A stretch of 64,000 nt of DNA, from the NCBI RefSeq assembly GCF_000718255.1, contig NZ_JOFJ01000026.1, positions 19,971-83,970 on the forward strand, written 5' to 3'. The translations under genes were made by a program, and so were the position numbers. The stretch's first letter is position 1, and each line of letters begins with the position of its first letter. The DNA comes from Spirillospora albida (GTDB lineage: Bacteria > Actinomycetota > Actinomycetes > Streptosporangiales > Streptosporangiaceae). The notes below the pieces were generated by a model. That model made no database searches, was not told the origin of the DNA, and worked only from the letters and a program-made list of their open reading frames with translations. Shown here piece by piece: positions 7,909-16,694 of the stretch.

Positions 7909-8945
7909 GCCCGCCCCGCCAGGTTCGCCGTGACCGCGCGGAGCACGTCGCCGGCCGCGCGTTCGGCGTCCCGCGCGGACGCCGTCCGCCTGCTGTGCAG
8001 CGCGACCATCACCAGGTAGCCCTTCACGTGGGCCCTGCCGTGCGCGGTGAACCCCCACGCGTCCCGCCAGGCCACGGTGTAGGCGTCCCCGTCACGGAAG
8101 AAGCGCGGCGCGCGTCCGGCGGCACGCACCGCCCCCAGCGTCTCCCGGTAGGACCGCTCGGCGTCGAGCGGTGCCCAGGAGGTGACGTGGAAGTCGATCC
8201 AGGTGCCGTTCTCGGCGGGCGTCGCGGTGCTCCACCGGCAGGCCGCCTGGTTGCCGTATCCCTGGACGGCTCCGTCCGGCAGCACCCGGGCGGCCGCCTG
8301 CCGGGGAACCAGGTCGCACGCGGTGACGGCGTCGGGGGCGGTCATCGCCCTGCTGTTCGTGACCAGCCATGTCACCAGCCCGATCGCGCTGACGACGGGG
8401 AGAACCGCCGCCAGCACCCGCACCGGTACGCGCACCCTGCGCCATGGAAGCGGAACCCGGTCGACCCTCGGCAGCGTTCCGTCGCAGGCGGCCAGGTGCC
8501 GCCACCGCATCAGCTCGACGGCATTCTGCACCGCCCGGTCGCCCCGGCGGCCGGAGGGATGCCGGAGGACGACCCGGCTCCCGTCCGTGAGATGGAGCAC
8601 GACGAAGGAGCGAAGCCCTCGCTGCCGCGCATCGACCGACGCGATCGCCGTCCAGGGGATGAACTCCCGCCGCAACACGGGTACCGCCGCCACCGGGTGG
8701 CAGCGGATCCCGTCCGGGGTCACCCCGGTCGGCGGGAGCACCCGCCCGCTGAGCCCGGCGATCATCACCGGGGCGAGCGGAAGCACGGGCAGCAGCGCGA
8801 TCAGGGCGCTCCTCGGCACGAGGAGGGCCGTCGCCGTCACGCCGCCGAGCAGCAGGACGGAGAAGACCGCCCATGCCCCGCGCCGCGCCGCCCCCGGCCC
8901 GTACTCGGCCGTCTCCGGCCAGGCCGTCACCTCGTCCCCCTGCAT
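7905..8945 (-). CDS. Membrane protein with PH-like domain and C-terminal extracytoplasmic domain
   Basis: 346 aa. Two N-terminal membrane helices (about residues 26-43 and 47-65) are followed by a PH/YdbT-like segment, REFIPWTAIASVDARQRG and SFVVLHLTDGSRVVLRHPSGR, of the sort seen in bacterial PH-domain membrane proteins. A third helix (VRVLAAVLPVVSAIGLVTWLV) precedes an extracytoplasmic C-terminal domain with CDLVP and ACRWST cysteines and HSRRTASARDAERAAGDVLRAV. No enzymatic motif is seen. It is the first gene of a two-gene operon with 7327-7908. Confidence 0.55.
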   Translation of the reverse strand: MQGDEVTAWPETAEYGPGAARRGAWAVFSVLLLGGVTATALLVPRSALIALLPVLPLAPVMIAGLSGRVLPPTGVTPDGIRCHPVAAVPVLRREFIPWTAIASVDARQRGLRSFVVLHLTDGSRVVLRHPSGRRGDRAVQNAVELMRWRHLAACDGTLPRVDRVPLPWRRVRVPVRVLAAVLPVVSAIGLVTWLVTNSRAMTAPDAVTACDLVPRQAAARVLPDGAVQGYGNQAACRWSTATPAENGTWIDFHVTSWAPLDAERSYRETLGAVRAAGRAPRFFRDGDAYTVAWRDAWGFTAHGRAHVKGYLVMVALHSRRTASARDAERAAGDVLRAVTANLAGRA

Positions 8946-9208
8946 GATCCGGCATTATCGGCCACCCGACCCACCCGCCGCGACCCCGCGTCACGTGCGA
9001 AGAGCTTCTCGCGCGTGCGCTGGACCATTTTCCATCGCCGCGCCTTTTTGCTGCGACGCGCGGACCACTGGAACTCCGTTGGCCACTTCCGTCACACGAA
9101 ACGCAGTATTTCGAGGCGGCGGCCGGTCATGGCCGAAATATTTTATGGCGTCACCGTCGGCAGTCTGTCAGCATCTCTTGCAGATGCCGGGTGACCCGAG
9201 GTGAGCGG
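8946..9208. other. Intergenic region between divergent membrane-protein genes
   Basis: 263 bp with no supportable gene. It has several AT-rich patches unlike the surrounding DNA (for example CATTTTCCATC, CGCAGTATTTCG and GAAATATTTTATGG near 9130-9150), which are the likely promoter elements for the rightward genes at 9209 and 9813. No clear palindrome or operator was found. Confidence 0.4.
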
Positions 9209-9865
9209 ATGCCGAGTCTCCACGAACCAACGCCCCTGGGATACGCGGAGGCCGCCAAGGAACTGCGGGCGGTCGCCGCGCCCCTGCTGACCGCGGCGGC
9301 GCTGGCCCTGGCCGGAGTGGTGGCCGGTACCGATAACAAGGATAATTTCCGCTGGCCGGGGCTGACTCTCCTGATCCTCGTGGTCTCTTCATTGCTTTTC
9401 ATAGCCAGTCTTCAGCTGCACTACAACGCTCGCCGGTATCTCTATTCATATGCCGAGATAGAGAACTGGTACGGTTCGGACATCGCCGAACGGCAGCCCC
9501 ACATCTTCGCTGCTCTGTGCGCTCAGCAGCGCAGGGATTTTCGGACTTGGGAGATGTACGGCAACAACTCGACCCATAGCTTCAACGTGGGATCGCTGTT
9601 GCTCATGGGGGGAGTGGCCCTTGCGCTCATCCCACAAGACGGGAAAGAGATGGCGTGGCGATGGGGCGCCGTCGTGGTGATCGCGATCTGTGCCGCGGCG
9701 GACCTGGTGTGGACGGTTCTCCTGTACCGCGGTGGAGCCAAGGAAGAGACACAACGCAACGCTCGAATGAAGGATGTTCCCATTCATATCGAATCGGACA
9801 AGGGAGGCGGCAATGAATGCCGATGTGACGACGCTTCCGGGCTTTCCGGCGACGCCGGGAAGTAG
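9209..9865 (+). CDS. Four-helix membrane protein of unknown function
   Basis: 218 aa from ATG 9209, which has GAGGTGA 8 nt upstream (GTG 9191 is in frame but less well placed). Hydrophobic segments are arranged as two hairpins: about residues 23-41 and 52-72, then near SFNVGSLLLMGGVALALIP and WGAVVVIAICAAADLVWTVLLY. The long loop between them holds WYGSDIAERQPHIFAALCAQQRRDF. The two-hairpin layout recalls SLATT-type membrane proteins that accompany nucleotide-signalling or defence genes, but no firm family match can be made by eye. Codon use is noticeably less GC-biased than the neighbours, which may mean transfer. Confidence 0.5.
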   Translation: MPSLHEPTPLGYAEAAKELRAVAAPLLTAAALALAGVVAGTDNKDNFRWPGLTLLILVVSSLLFIASLQLHYNARRYLYSYAEIENWYGSDIAERQPHIFAALCAQQRRDFRTWEMYGNNSTHSFNVGSLLLMGGVALALIPQDGKEMAWRWGAVVVIAICAAADLVWTVLLYRGGAKEETQRNARMKDVPIHIESDKGGGNECRCDDASGLSGDAGK

Positions 9866-10127
9866 GGTGCGCTGCGAGGGAGACTACTGCGGCGTTAAGA
9901 TCGTCAAGCCGCTCGGCGGGGACACGGTCGGATCGTGGCAGTCGACTCTCAAGCGCGGCCGGGACGCGGTGGTGGCGTACCTGGAGACGTACAACTCCGG
10001 GGTCGGCCACAGGACCGACTGCAGATTCCGCAATCTTCCGCCCTCGGTACACCACCAGGCCCGAACCTACGACGACATCGACCGAGAGGCGCGGCACCTG
10101 CAGAGCATGGGCTACGACCTGCCCTAG
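9813..10127 (+). CDS. Small hypothetical protein
   Basis: 104 aa, ATG 9813 after AGGGAGG, overlapping the preceding membrane-protein gene by 53 bp in another frame. The protein is soluble, with CEGDYCGVKIVK near the N-terminus and HRTDCRF in the middle, so a small metal site is possible. The C-terminal part (TYDDIDREARHLQSMGYDLP) looks helical. No family recognised. The overlap and shared direction imply it works with the membrane protein upstream. Confidence 0.5.
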   Translation: MNADVTTLPGFPATPGSRVRCEGDYCGVKIVKPLGGDTVGSWQSTLKRGRDAVVAYLETYNSGVGHRTDCRFRNLPPSVHHQARTYDDIDREARHLQSMGYDLP

Positions 10128-10150
10128 CCCGCGGCTGATCGACCGATCCG

Positions 10151-11107
10151 TCATGAGGAGCCGTCGGTCCCGTCCGATGACGACTGGCCGTGGTCGTACG
10201 GGAGGTTCACAGGATGGCCGGCGAGGGCATCTGAGATACGTCGAAAGAGGGCCCATTCCTCCTCGCGCCCCGGCAACCGATAGTGCAACGCCCGGACGAG
10301 GTCGAAGCGGTGGAGGTCGTAGACCACGTGCATGAGCCGGGCGTACGCCTGCGCGGCCGTCACCGCCCCCTTGTACGCCACGGTCGCGGCGCAGAGTGAG
10401 GCGGTGGGGAGCCACCACATTTCGGGCTCGTCGTACACGGCGGCGGCCGAGGCGACCGCGCATGCGAGGAAGCTGTAGCAAAGGTTGACGGAGGAGTCCA
10501 AGGTGTCGCGGGCGGATTCCAGTGCCCCGGCCAGAGGGCGGGAGACCTGCGGGTAGATGCGCGGCCAGGACGCGAGCGTCGTCACGCCGTAGCGTTCGCC
10601 GGCGCCGAGTTCTCCCGCGCGCAGGGCGTTGCCGAGGGCTGTGGGGAGCAGGACGTCGACCGGCGGGAGCGCCGCCAGCCGGTGGGACGCGTCGGCGCGC
10701 GTCCGATCCCGGGCGGAGACCAGATCATGTGTCTCCTCGGGACCGCCGGTCCCACTCTCACGGTTCCGCTCCCGGCCGCCGCGGGCGATCGCGTCGGTGG
10801 CCCGCCACCTCCGTCGCTGATACGCCATGAGGAGGTCGGCGAGGCGGGCGGTGGGCGTCCACCGGTCCCAATAGCCCTCGAGCATGCGGACGGCCCGGAC
10901 TTGAAACGGGTGGAGGAGCAGGCCGAGGACCGCGGCGCAGCCGCAGACACCGAGCACGGTACCCGCGACCCCGGCCGGAGTGCGCGGGACGCTGTCCGCC
11001 CACTGGCCGGGGCCGGAGAAGGCGTTCGCCCGGACCAATCCCCAGAGGCCGGCGACGAAGATCACGTGGGGGGCGAATCCCACGGACAGCATCCGTCGCA
11101 CGAACAC
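10151..11107 (-). CDS. Membrane protein of unknown function
   Basis: 318 aa from GTG 11107; an ATG six codons downstream is an alternative start. Two hydrophobic segments near the N-terminus (SVGFAPHVIFVAGLWGLV and GVAGTVLGVCGCAAVLGLLL) and two in the C-terminal half (about LCYSFLACAVASAAAV and TASLCAATVAYKGAVTAAQAY) flank a charged central region. No catalytic motif was seen. It is divergent from the KAP-like NTPase across a 199-bp gap and convergent with the small gene at 9813. The shared promoter region makes a functional link to the NTPase plausible. Confidence 0.5.
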   Translation of the reverse strand: MFVRRMLSVGFAPHVIFVAGLWGLVRANAFSGPGQWADSVPRTPAGVAGTVLGVCGCAAVLGLLLHPFQVRAVRMLEGYWDRWTPTARLADLLMAYQRRRWRATDAIARGGRERNRESGTGGPEETHDLVSARDRTRADASHRLAALPPVDVLLPTALGNALRAGELGAGERYGVTTLASWPRIYPQVSRPLAGALESARDTLDSSVNLCYSFLACAVASAAAVYDEPEMWWLPTASLCAATVAYKGAVTAAQAYARLMHVVYDLHRFDLVRALHYRLPGREEEWALFRRISDALAGHPVNLPYDHGQSSSDGTDGSS

Positions 11108-11306
11108 CTTCCTTCCCTGCGGTCACAGCGAAGACAAGTATGGCCACGGGTGATCACCCCGCAAGAGCGCGTTCCGGAAGGGTGGCCGCCATGGCCGTCT
11201 TCGCCGTTGGTGGTGCGGCGGCGGATCGGCGACGGCGTTCACGGGGGTTCTCGCGATTTGGGGCAAGACCGGCGGATCGCGGTGTTCTCCCGGAAGGATG
11301 GGCGTC

Positions 11307-13811
11307 ATGACCCCCGAGGAGACCGAGGACAAGGAAGAGCTGGAGTCGCGCGTCCACCGATGCCTGCGGGACAGGCGGCTCGCACCCTATGTCGCGCGGA
11401 GCCTCGTGTTTCCGGACGAGGTCGCCGACGCGGTCAGGACGCGCGGTGTCTTCGACTCCGCGAAGGAGCTCGATTCCTACGGCCGGTACACCGATTCCCG
11501 GACCCTCACCGAGGACGCCCGGCGGGAGGTCAGAGGGCTGTGGGACGAGCGCGTCATCAACGTGCGCACCGTGACGATCGCCCTTCTGGTGGTCGCGACC
11601 GCGGTGATGCTCATCGAGGGCATCGTCTTTTCTCCGCAAGAGGACGATGACGTCGCGTATTCCCTCGCGCTGGTTCCGGCGGCGCTGTTCACGATTATCG
11701 GCGGCGGCCTGCTCTGGGCCGCCGCGGCCGGACGGATTTCGCGGCTGCATCTCCTTTCCGGTGTGCTCCTCACCGCTGTCGGCGCGGTCCCTTTGCTGAC
11801 CCCGGTCGAGCGGCTGCTCGGGTGGGATAGCCAGCCCGCCCAGGCTCCTGTGGTGTTCATCGCCTCTTTCGTCGCCGGCCTCGGCCTGGGAAGGCCGGAG
11901 ACGATCCGGCAGTTCGTCGACGCGCGCGACGTCCTCAACCGGCTGATTGATGCGCCGTGGACCGAGCGGACCTGGACTGATCTCAGGCGGGCGTGGCTGA
12001 GGGACGCCGAGGAGAAGGTCCTGATGCCGGTGGTCACCCTGGTGGTCAACGACTTCCTGGGAGAGGACTCCGACAAGCTGCTGGTCGAGCAGGACTCCGA
12101 GGGCCTGAAGCGGCTCCACGATCTGGGGCTGGCCATTCCGACCCGTTCGGAGAAACGCGTCCTCGGGACGATGGACCGGGTCGACGGCGGGAGCATCGCG
12201 ATCGCGGGCCCGCGCGGCGCCGGGAAGTCCACTCTTCTCCGGGTCATCTGCGGGGGCCGCGACACCGACGCCTCGGAGACGGGACTCACCGTGTACGCGA
12301 GCGCGCCCGCCGAATACGTTCCGCGCGATTTCCTCATCGAGCTGTTCCAGCGGGTCTGCGAGACCTACATCACTGAGCAGGGCCATTCCGTCGACCGGAG
12401 CGCCGCACAGCGGTACGTGCTGCGCAAGAGGACCGCCTGGGTGATCCGGGACGGGCTCTGGACGCTGTCCCGCTTCGCGCTCTCCCTGGCATTGCTGGCA
12501 TTGGCCGCATGGACTCTCCGGGACGGCGTGGCCGGGCTGATCGAACCCGTCCGGCAGGAGATCAGCGCGGATCTGGACGAATTCGGAAGGGAAGTGGAGG
12601 ACGTCTGGAACGACTACCGCTGGGCATTCCAGCTGGCGCTGGTCGCCGCCGCCGCTCTGGTGTGGCCACGGCCCCGCGTGTGGCGGGCACTGCGCTGGCA
12701 CATCGAACCCTCCCTGGTGACCCGGGCCCGCGAGCATCTGCTGCGCCTCCAGGTGGAGCGCACCACCACCTGGGGCCTCACCGCCAACCTGCCCGGGGTC
12801 CGCGGCGTCACGATGGGCCTCACCAAGGGAGGGTCGCTGAAGTACCTGCCCTGGTCCTATCCCGAACTCGTCGGCAATTTCCGCGATTTCATGACGGCGA
12901 TCGCCAGGGAGGCCGGGCAGGGCGGCGGCCGGGTCGTCGTCGCCATCGACGAGGTCGACCGCATCGGGTCGGTGGAGAAGGCCGAGCGCTTCATCAGCGA
13001 GATCAAGGCCGTCTTCGGGATCCAGAACTGCTTCTACATCGTCTCCGTCGCCGAGGACGTCGGATCGGTCTTCGCGCGCCGGGCGGTCATCGGCCGCTCC
13101 GTCTTCGAGAACGCCTTCGACGACGTCGTGGTCATCGAGCCGCTCCTGCTCACCGAATCCCGCGACCTCCTGCTGCGCCGCGTGCCCGGGTTCACCGATT
13201 CGTTCGCGTTCCTCGTCCATTCCCTTTCCGGTGGAGTTCCCAGGGAACTACTCCGGGTGACGCGTCGCCTGGTCGAGATCAACCTCGAGGAGAGCCGGAA
13301 CACCTGGCCGCACCCCCAGCTGGCCGATCTCGCGGCGGCTCTCGTCAAAGAGGAGATGACCGAGACCCTGACCGGCACCAGGACACAACTGCCGCCGACG
13401 CCCGAGGGAGTCGACCTCGGCGACATCTTCGACTCCATGCGCGGACTGCTCGGCATCATGCGGAGCACGGAGCCGTCCAATATGATCCCGGCGCTCCCGC
13501 ATCTGGAGGAATTCGCGCGCCTCGACGTGGCCCCGCTCCCGCCCGAGATGCCGGAGCTGGCGCCCGTCCGCGCCACCCTCGTCCAGCTCTCGGCCTTCGC
13601 CCTTTTCTGCCTCACGGTCGTGGAGGTGTTCGACGAGAACGTCTTCACTTTCGAGCGCGCCGCCGAGTGGAGTTTCGGATCCTTCCACGCCCCCTTTCCC
13701 GGCTCCTTCGAGGAACTGGCCGCCGCGCGGCGAGAACTGAGCGTCTCCCCGTCCAGTTGCCGCGCCGCCCTCACCCGCTTCCGCGCGGCCTGGGACCTCC
13801 CGCCCCTGTGA
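11307..13811 (+). CDS. Large membrane P-loop NTPase, KAP-like
   Basis: 834 aa from ATG 11307 (GGAAGG 8 nt upstream; ATG 11298 is too close to that site). Order of parts: a short soluble N-terminus, about four membrane segments between residues 85 and 200, Walker A GPRGAGKST at about 301-309, two membrane segments inserted in the NTPase region (about 385-407 and 435-452), then Walker B VVVAIDEVDRIG at about 542-553. Membrane helices inserted between Walker A and B are the hallmark of KAP-family STAND-like NTPases, some of which act in phage exclusion or membrane signalling. FISEIKAVFGIQNCFYIVSVAEDV resembles the sensor strand. A substrate cannot be named. The neighbours are also uncharacterised membrane proteins. 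Confidence 0.7.
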   Translation: MTPEETEDKEELESRVHRCLRDRRLAPYVARSLVFPDEVADAVRTRGVFDSAKELDSYGRYTDSRTLTEDARREVRGLWDERVINVRTVTIALLVVATAVMLIEGIVFSPQEDDDVAYSLALVPAALFTIIGGGLLWAAAAGRISRLHLLSGVLLTAVGAVPLLTPVERLLGWDSQPAQAPVVFIASFVAGLGLGRPETIRQFVDARDVLNRLIDAPWTERTWTDLRRAWLRDAEEKVLMPVVTLVVNDFLGEDSDKLLVEQDSEGLKRLHDLGLAIPTRSEKRVLGTMDRVDGGSIAIAGPRGAGKSTLLRVICGGRDTDASETGLTVYASAPAEYVPRDFLIELFQRVCETYITEQGHSVDRSAAQRYVLRKRTAWVIRDGLWTLSRFALSLALLALAAWTLRDGVAGLIEPVRQEISADLDEFGREVEDVWNDYRWAFQLALVAAAALVWPRPRVWRALRWHIEPSLVTRAREHLLRLQVERTTTWGLTANLPGVRGVTMGLTKGGSLKYLPWSYPELVGNFRDFMTAIAREAGQGGGRVVVAIDEVDRIGSVEKAERFISEIKAVFGIQNCFYIVSVAEDVGSVFARRAVIGRSVFENAFDDVVVIEPLLLTESRDLLLRRVPGFTDSFAFLVHSLSGGVPRELLRVTRRLVEINLEESRNTWPHPQLADLAAALVKEEMTETLTGTRTQLPPTPEGVDLGDIFDSMRGLLGIMRSTEPSNMIPALPHLEEFARLDVAPLPPEMPELAPVRATLVQLSAFALFCLTVVEVFDENVFTFERAAEWSFGSFHAPFPGSFEELAAARRELSVSPSSCRAALTRFRAAWDLPPL

Positions 13812-14348
13812 TCAGAGGCAGGCGGCGGCGGTGGTGATGTTCGCGCTCATGTTGAGCTCCATCATGCGGAGGGTCGCGTCGCGGAGGTCGGGGTGGATGT
13901 GGGCCACCGCGTCCCGGGGCACGGTGACACGGAAGTCGCGGACGTAGGCGTCCAGGGCGCTGTAGAGGACGCACTGCTCGGTGACCTGGCCGGTGATGAC
14001 GACCTCGTCGATGCCGGCGGCGGTGAGCAGGTACTCCAGGGGCGTGCCGTAGAAGGCGCTGTGCCTGACCTTGGGGAGGAACGCGCAGTCGTCCGGCGGG
14101 ACGACGGGCTCGACCAGATCGGGGCGCCGTCCGGCGAGGGCGCGGGTGACGAGGTCGTCGCGGGACGCGGCGAAGTCGCCGTGGTTGTCGTTGACGTAGA
14201 GCATCCGCACGTCGTCGCGGCGGGAGGCCGCGTCGAGCAGGGAGCGCAGCGGCTCGATCATCTGCTCGACGCCGGCGGTGAGCCGGTCGGCGTCCTTGTG
14301 GTCGTACGGGTTCAGCATGTCGACGACGATGAGTGCGCGGATGCTCAT
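13812..14348 (-). CDS. Isochorismatase/nicotinamidase-family cysteine hydrolase
   Basis: 178 aa. The Asp-Lys-Cys triad of the family is visible: Asp10 in ALIVVDMLNPY, Lys93 in FLPKVRHSAFYGT, and Cys126 in GQVTEQCVLYSA, just after the usual cis-peptide region. Family members hydrolyse isochorismate, nicotinamide, N-carbamoyl compounds or ureidoacrylate; the substrate is not determined. The gene is convergent with the KAP-like gene and shares no intergenic base with it. A decayed fragment of a similar gene lies at 17760-17807. Confidence 0.88.
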   Translation of the reverse strand: MSIRALIVVDMLNPYDHKDADRLTAGVEQMIEPLRSLLDAASRRDDVRMLYVNDNHGDFAASRDDLVTRALAGRRPDLVEPVVPPDDCAFLPKVRHSAFYGTPLEYLLTAAGIDEVVITGQVTEQCVLYSALDAYVRDFRVTVPRDAVAHIHPDLRDATLRMMELNMSANITTAAACL

Positions 14349-14529
14349 GAGGCGCCTGTGCCCGCCGTCACCGACCGTACACGAGGGAGGTGGGACGGGC
14401 TCTTCGTCGGAGCGGATCCGGTGCGGTCCGCGGGCGGATCGCCGGAATGCGCCGCTGAAGGGCGATGACCGATCTATGTTGGTGGTGTCGCACGATCCAG
14501 AGCGGTTCCTTCAGGAAGGGACACCCCCC

Positions 14530-15309
14530 ATGGCCGAGTCCAACGCCATCGACACCTCCGTCCCGCACGCGGCGCGGATGTGGAACTACTGGATGGGCGG
14601 CAAGGACAACTACGAGTCCGACCGGGCCGCCGGCGAGGCCGTCGCGGACGTGTACCCGCACATCGTCACGATGGCGCGGCAGTCGCGGCGGTTCCTGATC
14701 CGGATCGTGCGGCACCTGGCCGCCGACGCCGGCATCCGGCAGTTCATCGACGTCGGGACGGGCCTGCCGACGATGCAGAACACCCACGAGGTCGCCCAGT
14801 CCATCGCCCCCGAGTCCAAGATCGTGTACGTGGACAACGATCCGCTGGTGCTGGCGCACGCGCGGGCGCTGCTGGGCAGCCTCACGTCCGAGGGCGCGAC
14901 CCGGTACGTGCACGCCGACTACCACGACCCGGAGAAGATCATCGAGGCCGCCCGCGAGGTCCTCGACTTCCGCGAGCCGATCGCGGTCATGTTCATGGGC
15001 GTCCTCGGCTACGAACCGGACCTCAAGGTCGTCCGGTCGATCGTGGAGCGGATGATGGAGCCCACCGTGCCCGGCAGCCACCTCGTGCTGTGGGACGGCA
15101 CCAACACCGACCCCGCCGTGGTCGAGGGCGCGGAGAAGCTCGTCGAGAGCGGCGGCGTCCCCTACATCCTGCGCAGCCCCGACGAGCTCGCCGGGTGCTT
15201 CGAGGGCCTCGATCTGCTCCCGCCCGGCCTCGTCCGGATCACCGAATGGCGCCCGGACGGCGACACCGTGCCGATCGACGCCTATGGCGCCGTCGCCCGC
15301 AAGCCCTGA
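14530..15309 (+). CDS. SAM-dependent methyltransferase, DUF574 (PF04672) family
   Basis: 259 aa from ATG 14530. Typical opening for this actinobacterial family: PHAARMWNYWMGGKDNYESDRAAGEAV. The SAM-binding region is FIDVGTGLPTMQNTHEVAQ, and VYVDNDPLVLAHARALL supplies the acidic residue after strand 2. Members are abundant in actinomycetes, often near XRE/DUF397 pairs as here; the methyl acceptor is unknown. It is convergent with the DUF397 gene (6-bp gap). Confidence 0.88.
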   Translation: MAESNAIDTSVPHAARMWNYWMGGKDNYESDRAAGEAVADVYPHIVTMARQSRRFLIRIVRHLAADAGIRQFIDVGTGLPTMQNTHEVAQSIAPESKIVYVDNDPLVLAHARALLGSLTSEGATRYVHADYHDPEKIIEAAREVLDFREPIAVMFMGVLGYEPDLKVVRSIVERMMEPTVPGSHLVLWDGTNTDPAVVEGAEKLVESGGVPYILRSPDELAGCFEGLDLLPPGLVRITEWRPDGDTVPIDAYGAVARKP

Positions 15310-15315
15310 ACCGGC

Positions 15316-15501
15316 CTACGGACGGACGGCCTCGAGGAACGCCGCCCATTCCTGACGGGTGAACCGCAGGACGGGGCCGCCGGCTCCCGCCTTGGAATCG
15401 CGCACGCCGATCATGCGGTCGGGAGAGCCGCCGACCTCGACGCAGTCGCCGTTGGGGGCGCTGTGGCTGGATTTCCGCCAGCGTTCGAATCGGGCCATCA
15501 T
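15316..15501 (-). CDS. DUF397 small partner protein
   Basis: 61 aa with the full DUF397 signature: WRKSSHSAPNGDCVEVGG, GVRDSKAGAGGPVLRFTRQEWAAFLEAV. Start codons ATG ATG (15501 and 15498) overlap the TGA of the upstream XRE gene. In Streptomyces such small proteins pair with WhiJ/AbaA-like XRE regulators and modulate development or antibiotic production; the mechanism may resemble a toxin-antitoxin or anti-regulator pair. Confidence 0.9.
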   Translation of the reverse strand: MMARFERWRKSSHSAPNGDCVEVGGSPDRMIGVRDSKAGAGGPVLRFTRQEWAAFLEAVRP

Positions 15502-16379
15502 GCTGACGATTCTGTCAGGTCGTCCAGTTCCCGGGCAGCCTCTTCCAGGAGCGACAGGCTCCTGACGGAGGAAAGGGAGGCTTCTCGAAGCCTTTTGTAC
15601 AGTTCGATGTACCGGCCGACCTCGGCTTCTTTCGTATGGACGATGTCGCTGTTCACCGTGTCGGCAATGGCCATGGGCGGATCCTGTGGATGGGGGAAGC
15701 TGTAGATCGCGAACGTCGACCGGGCCAGGAAGCCCCCTTTGATCCTGGCGTCGATGGGCAGGACGTGGATCGTCAAGCGGGGTTCCGACACCGCCGTTTC
15801 TACAAGATGCAGAAGCTGCCTGCTCATGACGGCGGGAGCGACCGACAGGCGGCGCAGGACGAACTCGTCCAGGATGAGTTCGTACTTCAGGCGTCCCGCG
15901 CCGAAGGTGGTCTCCCGACGCAGTCGCCTGGCCTCCAGCATGCGATCCGGCTCATAGGTGAGCGGCCCGTCCGCCTTGTCCAGTTCGACCAGTGCGAGGG
16001 AGAACTCGGGAGTCTGCAGGATGCCGGGTACACCGAACTGGTTGTACCCGCAGATGGAGTCGGCGCCGGACTCGATGTCGGCGTACAGGCGCTGCCGAGG
16101 CCCCATGGCGTCGCCGAAGGAGTCCCACCATCCGTAGTCGGCGGCTTCTCGGGCGATGGCGATGATCTCCTGGTATCTGTCGGGCGGGACGTCCAGGGCG
16201 TCCAGGATGTTCATGACCACGCCGATGTTGGGGCGGCAGCGGGCGTTCTCCAGTTTCGAGATCGACATGCGGGAGCGGTACACGCGCTGGGACAGCTCGT
16301 CGGCGGTGAGGCCGCGTTCCTCCCGGAGTGCGCGGATTTCGGCGCCGAGGCGTCGGCGGCGGACGAAGGGGCTGGTCAC
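15498..16379 (-). CDS. XRE-family regulator with DUF5753 (WhiJ-like)
   Basis: 293 aa. N-terminal helix-turn-helix at about residues 11-65 (LGAEIRALREERGLTADELSQRV, then RMSISKLENAR). The rest is the DUF5753 region with YNQFGVPGILQTPEFSLALV, RRETTF, LDEFVLRRLSVAPAVM and LTIHVLPID. This domain pair is standard for WhiJ-like regulators and is followed by DUF397. The 315-bp upstream region contains two perfect palindromes (16519-16537 and 16545-16558) that could be its operator. Confidence 0.9.
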   Translation of the reverse strand: MTSPFVRRRRLGAEIRALREERGLTADELSQRVYRSRMSISKLENARCRPNIGVVMNILDALDVPPDRYQEIIAIAREAADYGWWDSFGDAMGPRQRLYADIESGADSICGYNQFGVPGILQTPEFSLALVELDKADGPLTYEPDRMLEARRLRRETTFGAGRLKYELILDEFVLRRLSVAPAVMSRQLLHLVETAVSEPRLTIHVLPIDARIKGGFLARSTFAIYSFPHPQDPPMAIADTVNSDIVHTKEAEVGRYIELYKRLREASLSSVRSLSLLEEAARELDDLTESSA

Positions 16380-16518
16380 CGGGGACCTCCCGGGGGATGG
16401 AGGACGGCGCCGATCCGGTCGGCCTGTCCACTCTGTGTTAGCACGCGGACTCCGAGGGTGTCCGGCGGATCGGTGGCACGGTCGAACGTGCGGCCGAATG
16501 ATTCCGGCTCCCGCGGTA

Positions 16519-16558
16519 GCGTTCGCGCGGCGAACGCGTCGGTGGCTTTACGTAAAGC
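16519..16558. promoter_or_regulatory. Two adjacent perfect palindromes in the divergent promoter region
   Basis: The gap 16380-16694 holds no supportable gene. Inside it are GCGTTCGC-GCG-GCGAACGC (16519-16537, 8-bp arms) and, 7 bp on, GCTTTACGTAAAGC (16545-16558, uninterrupted 14-bp palindrome). Both lie between the XRE regulator (start 16379) and the RsbW-like ATPase (start 16695), a natural place for shared control. Confidence 0.5.
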
Positions 16559-16694
16559 GCGGTGAGCGCGAATCCCGGGACCGTGCGGACCGCCGGGACC
16601 GGGTGCCGGAGAGGGGACGCGAGGCATCCGGGACGGCACGCACCGTGACGATGGAACGGCTCGAAGGCACAGGTTCCGACTCGTGAGGTGATCG

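Noticed and set aside
11154..13220. 688-codon minus-strand frame under the KAP-like gene
   Set aside because: Acidic and His/Gln-rich without any domain; the plus strand has clear Walker motifs.
16580..16620. Repeated GGGACC half-sites that might be a DosR box
   Set aside because: The halves have the same orientation and wrong spacing, so no 6-2-6 palindrome is formed.
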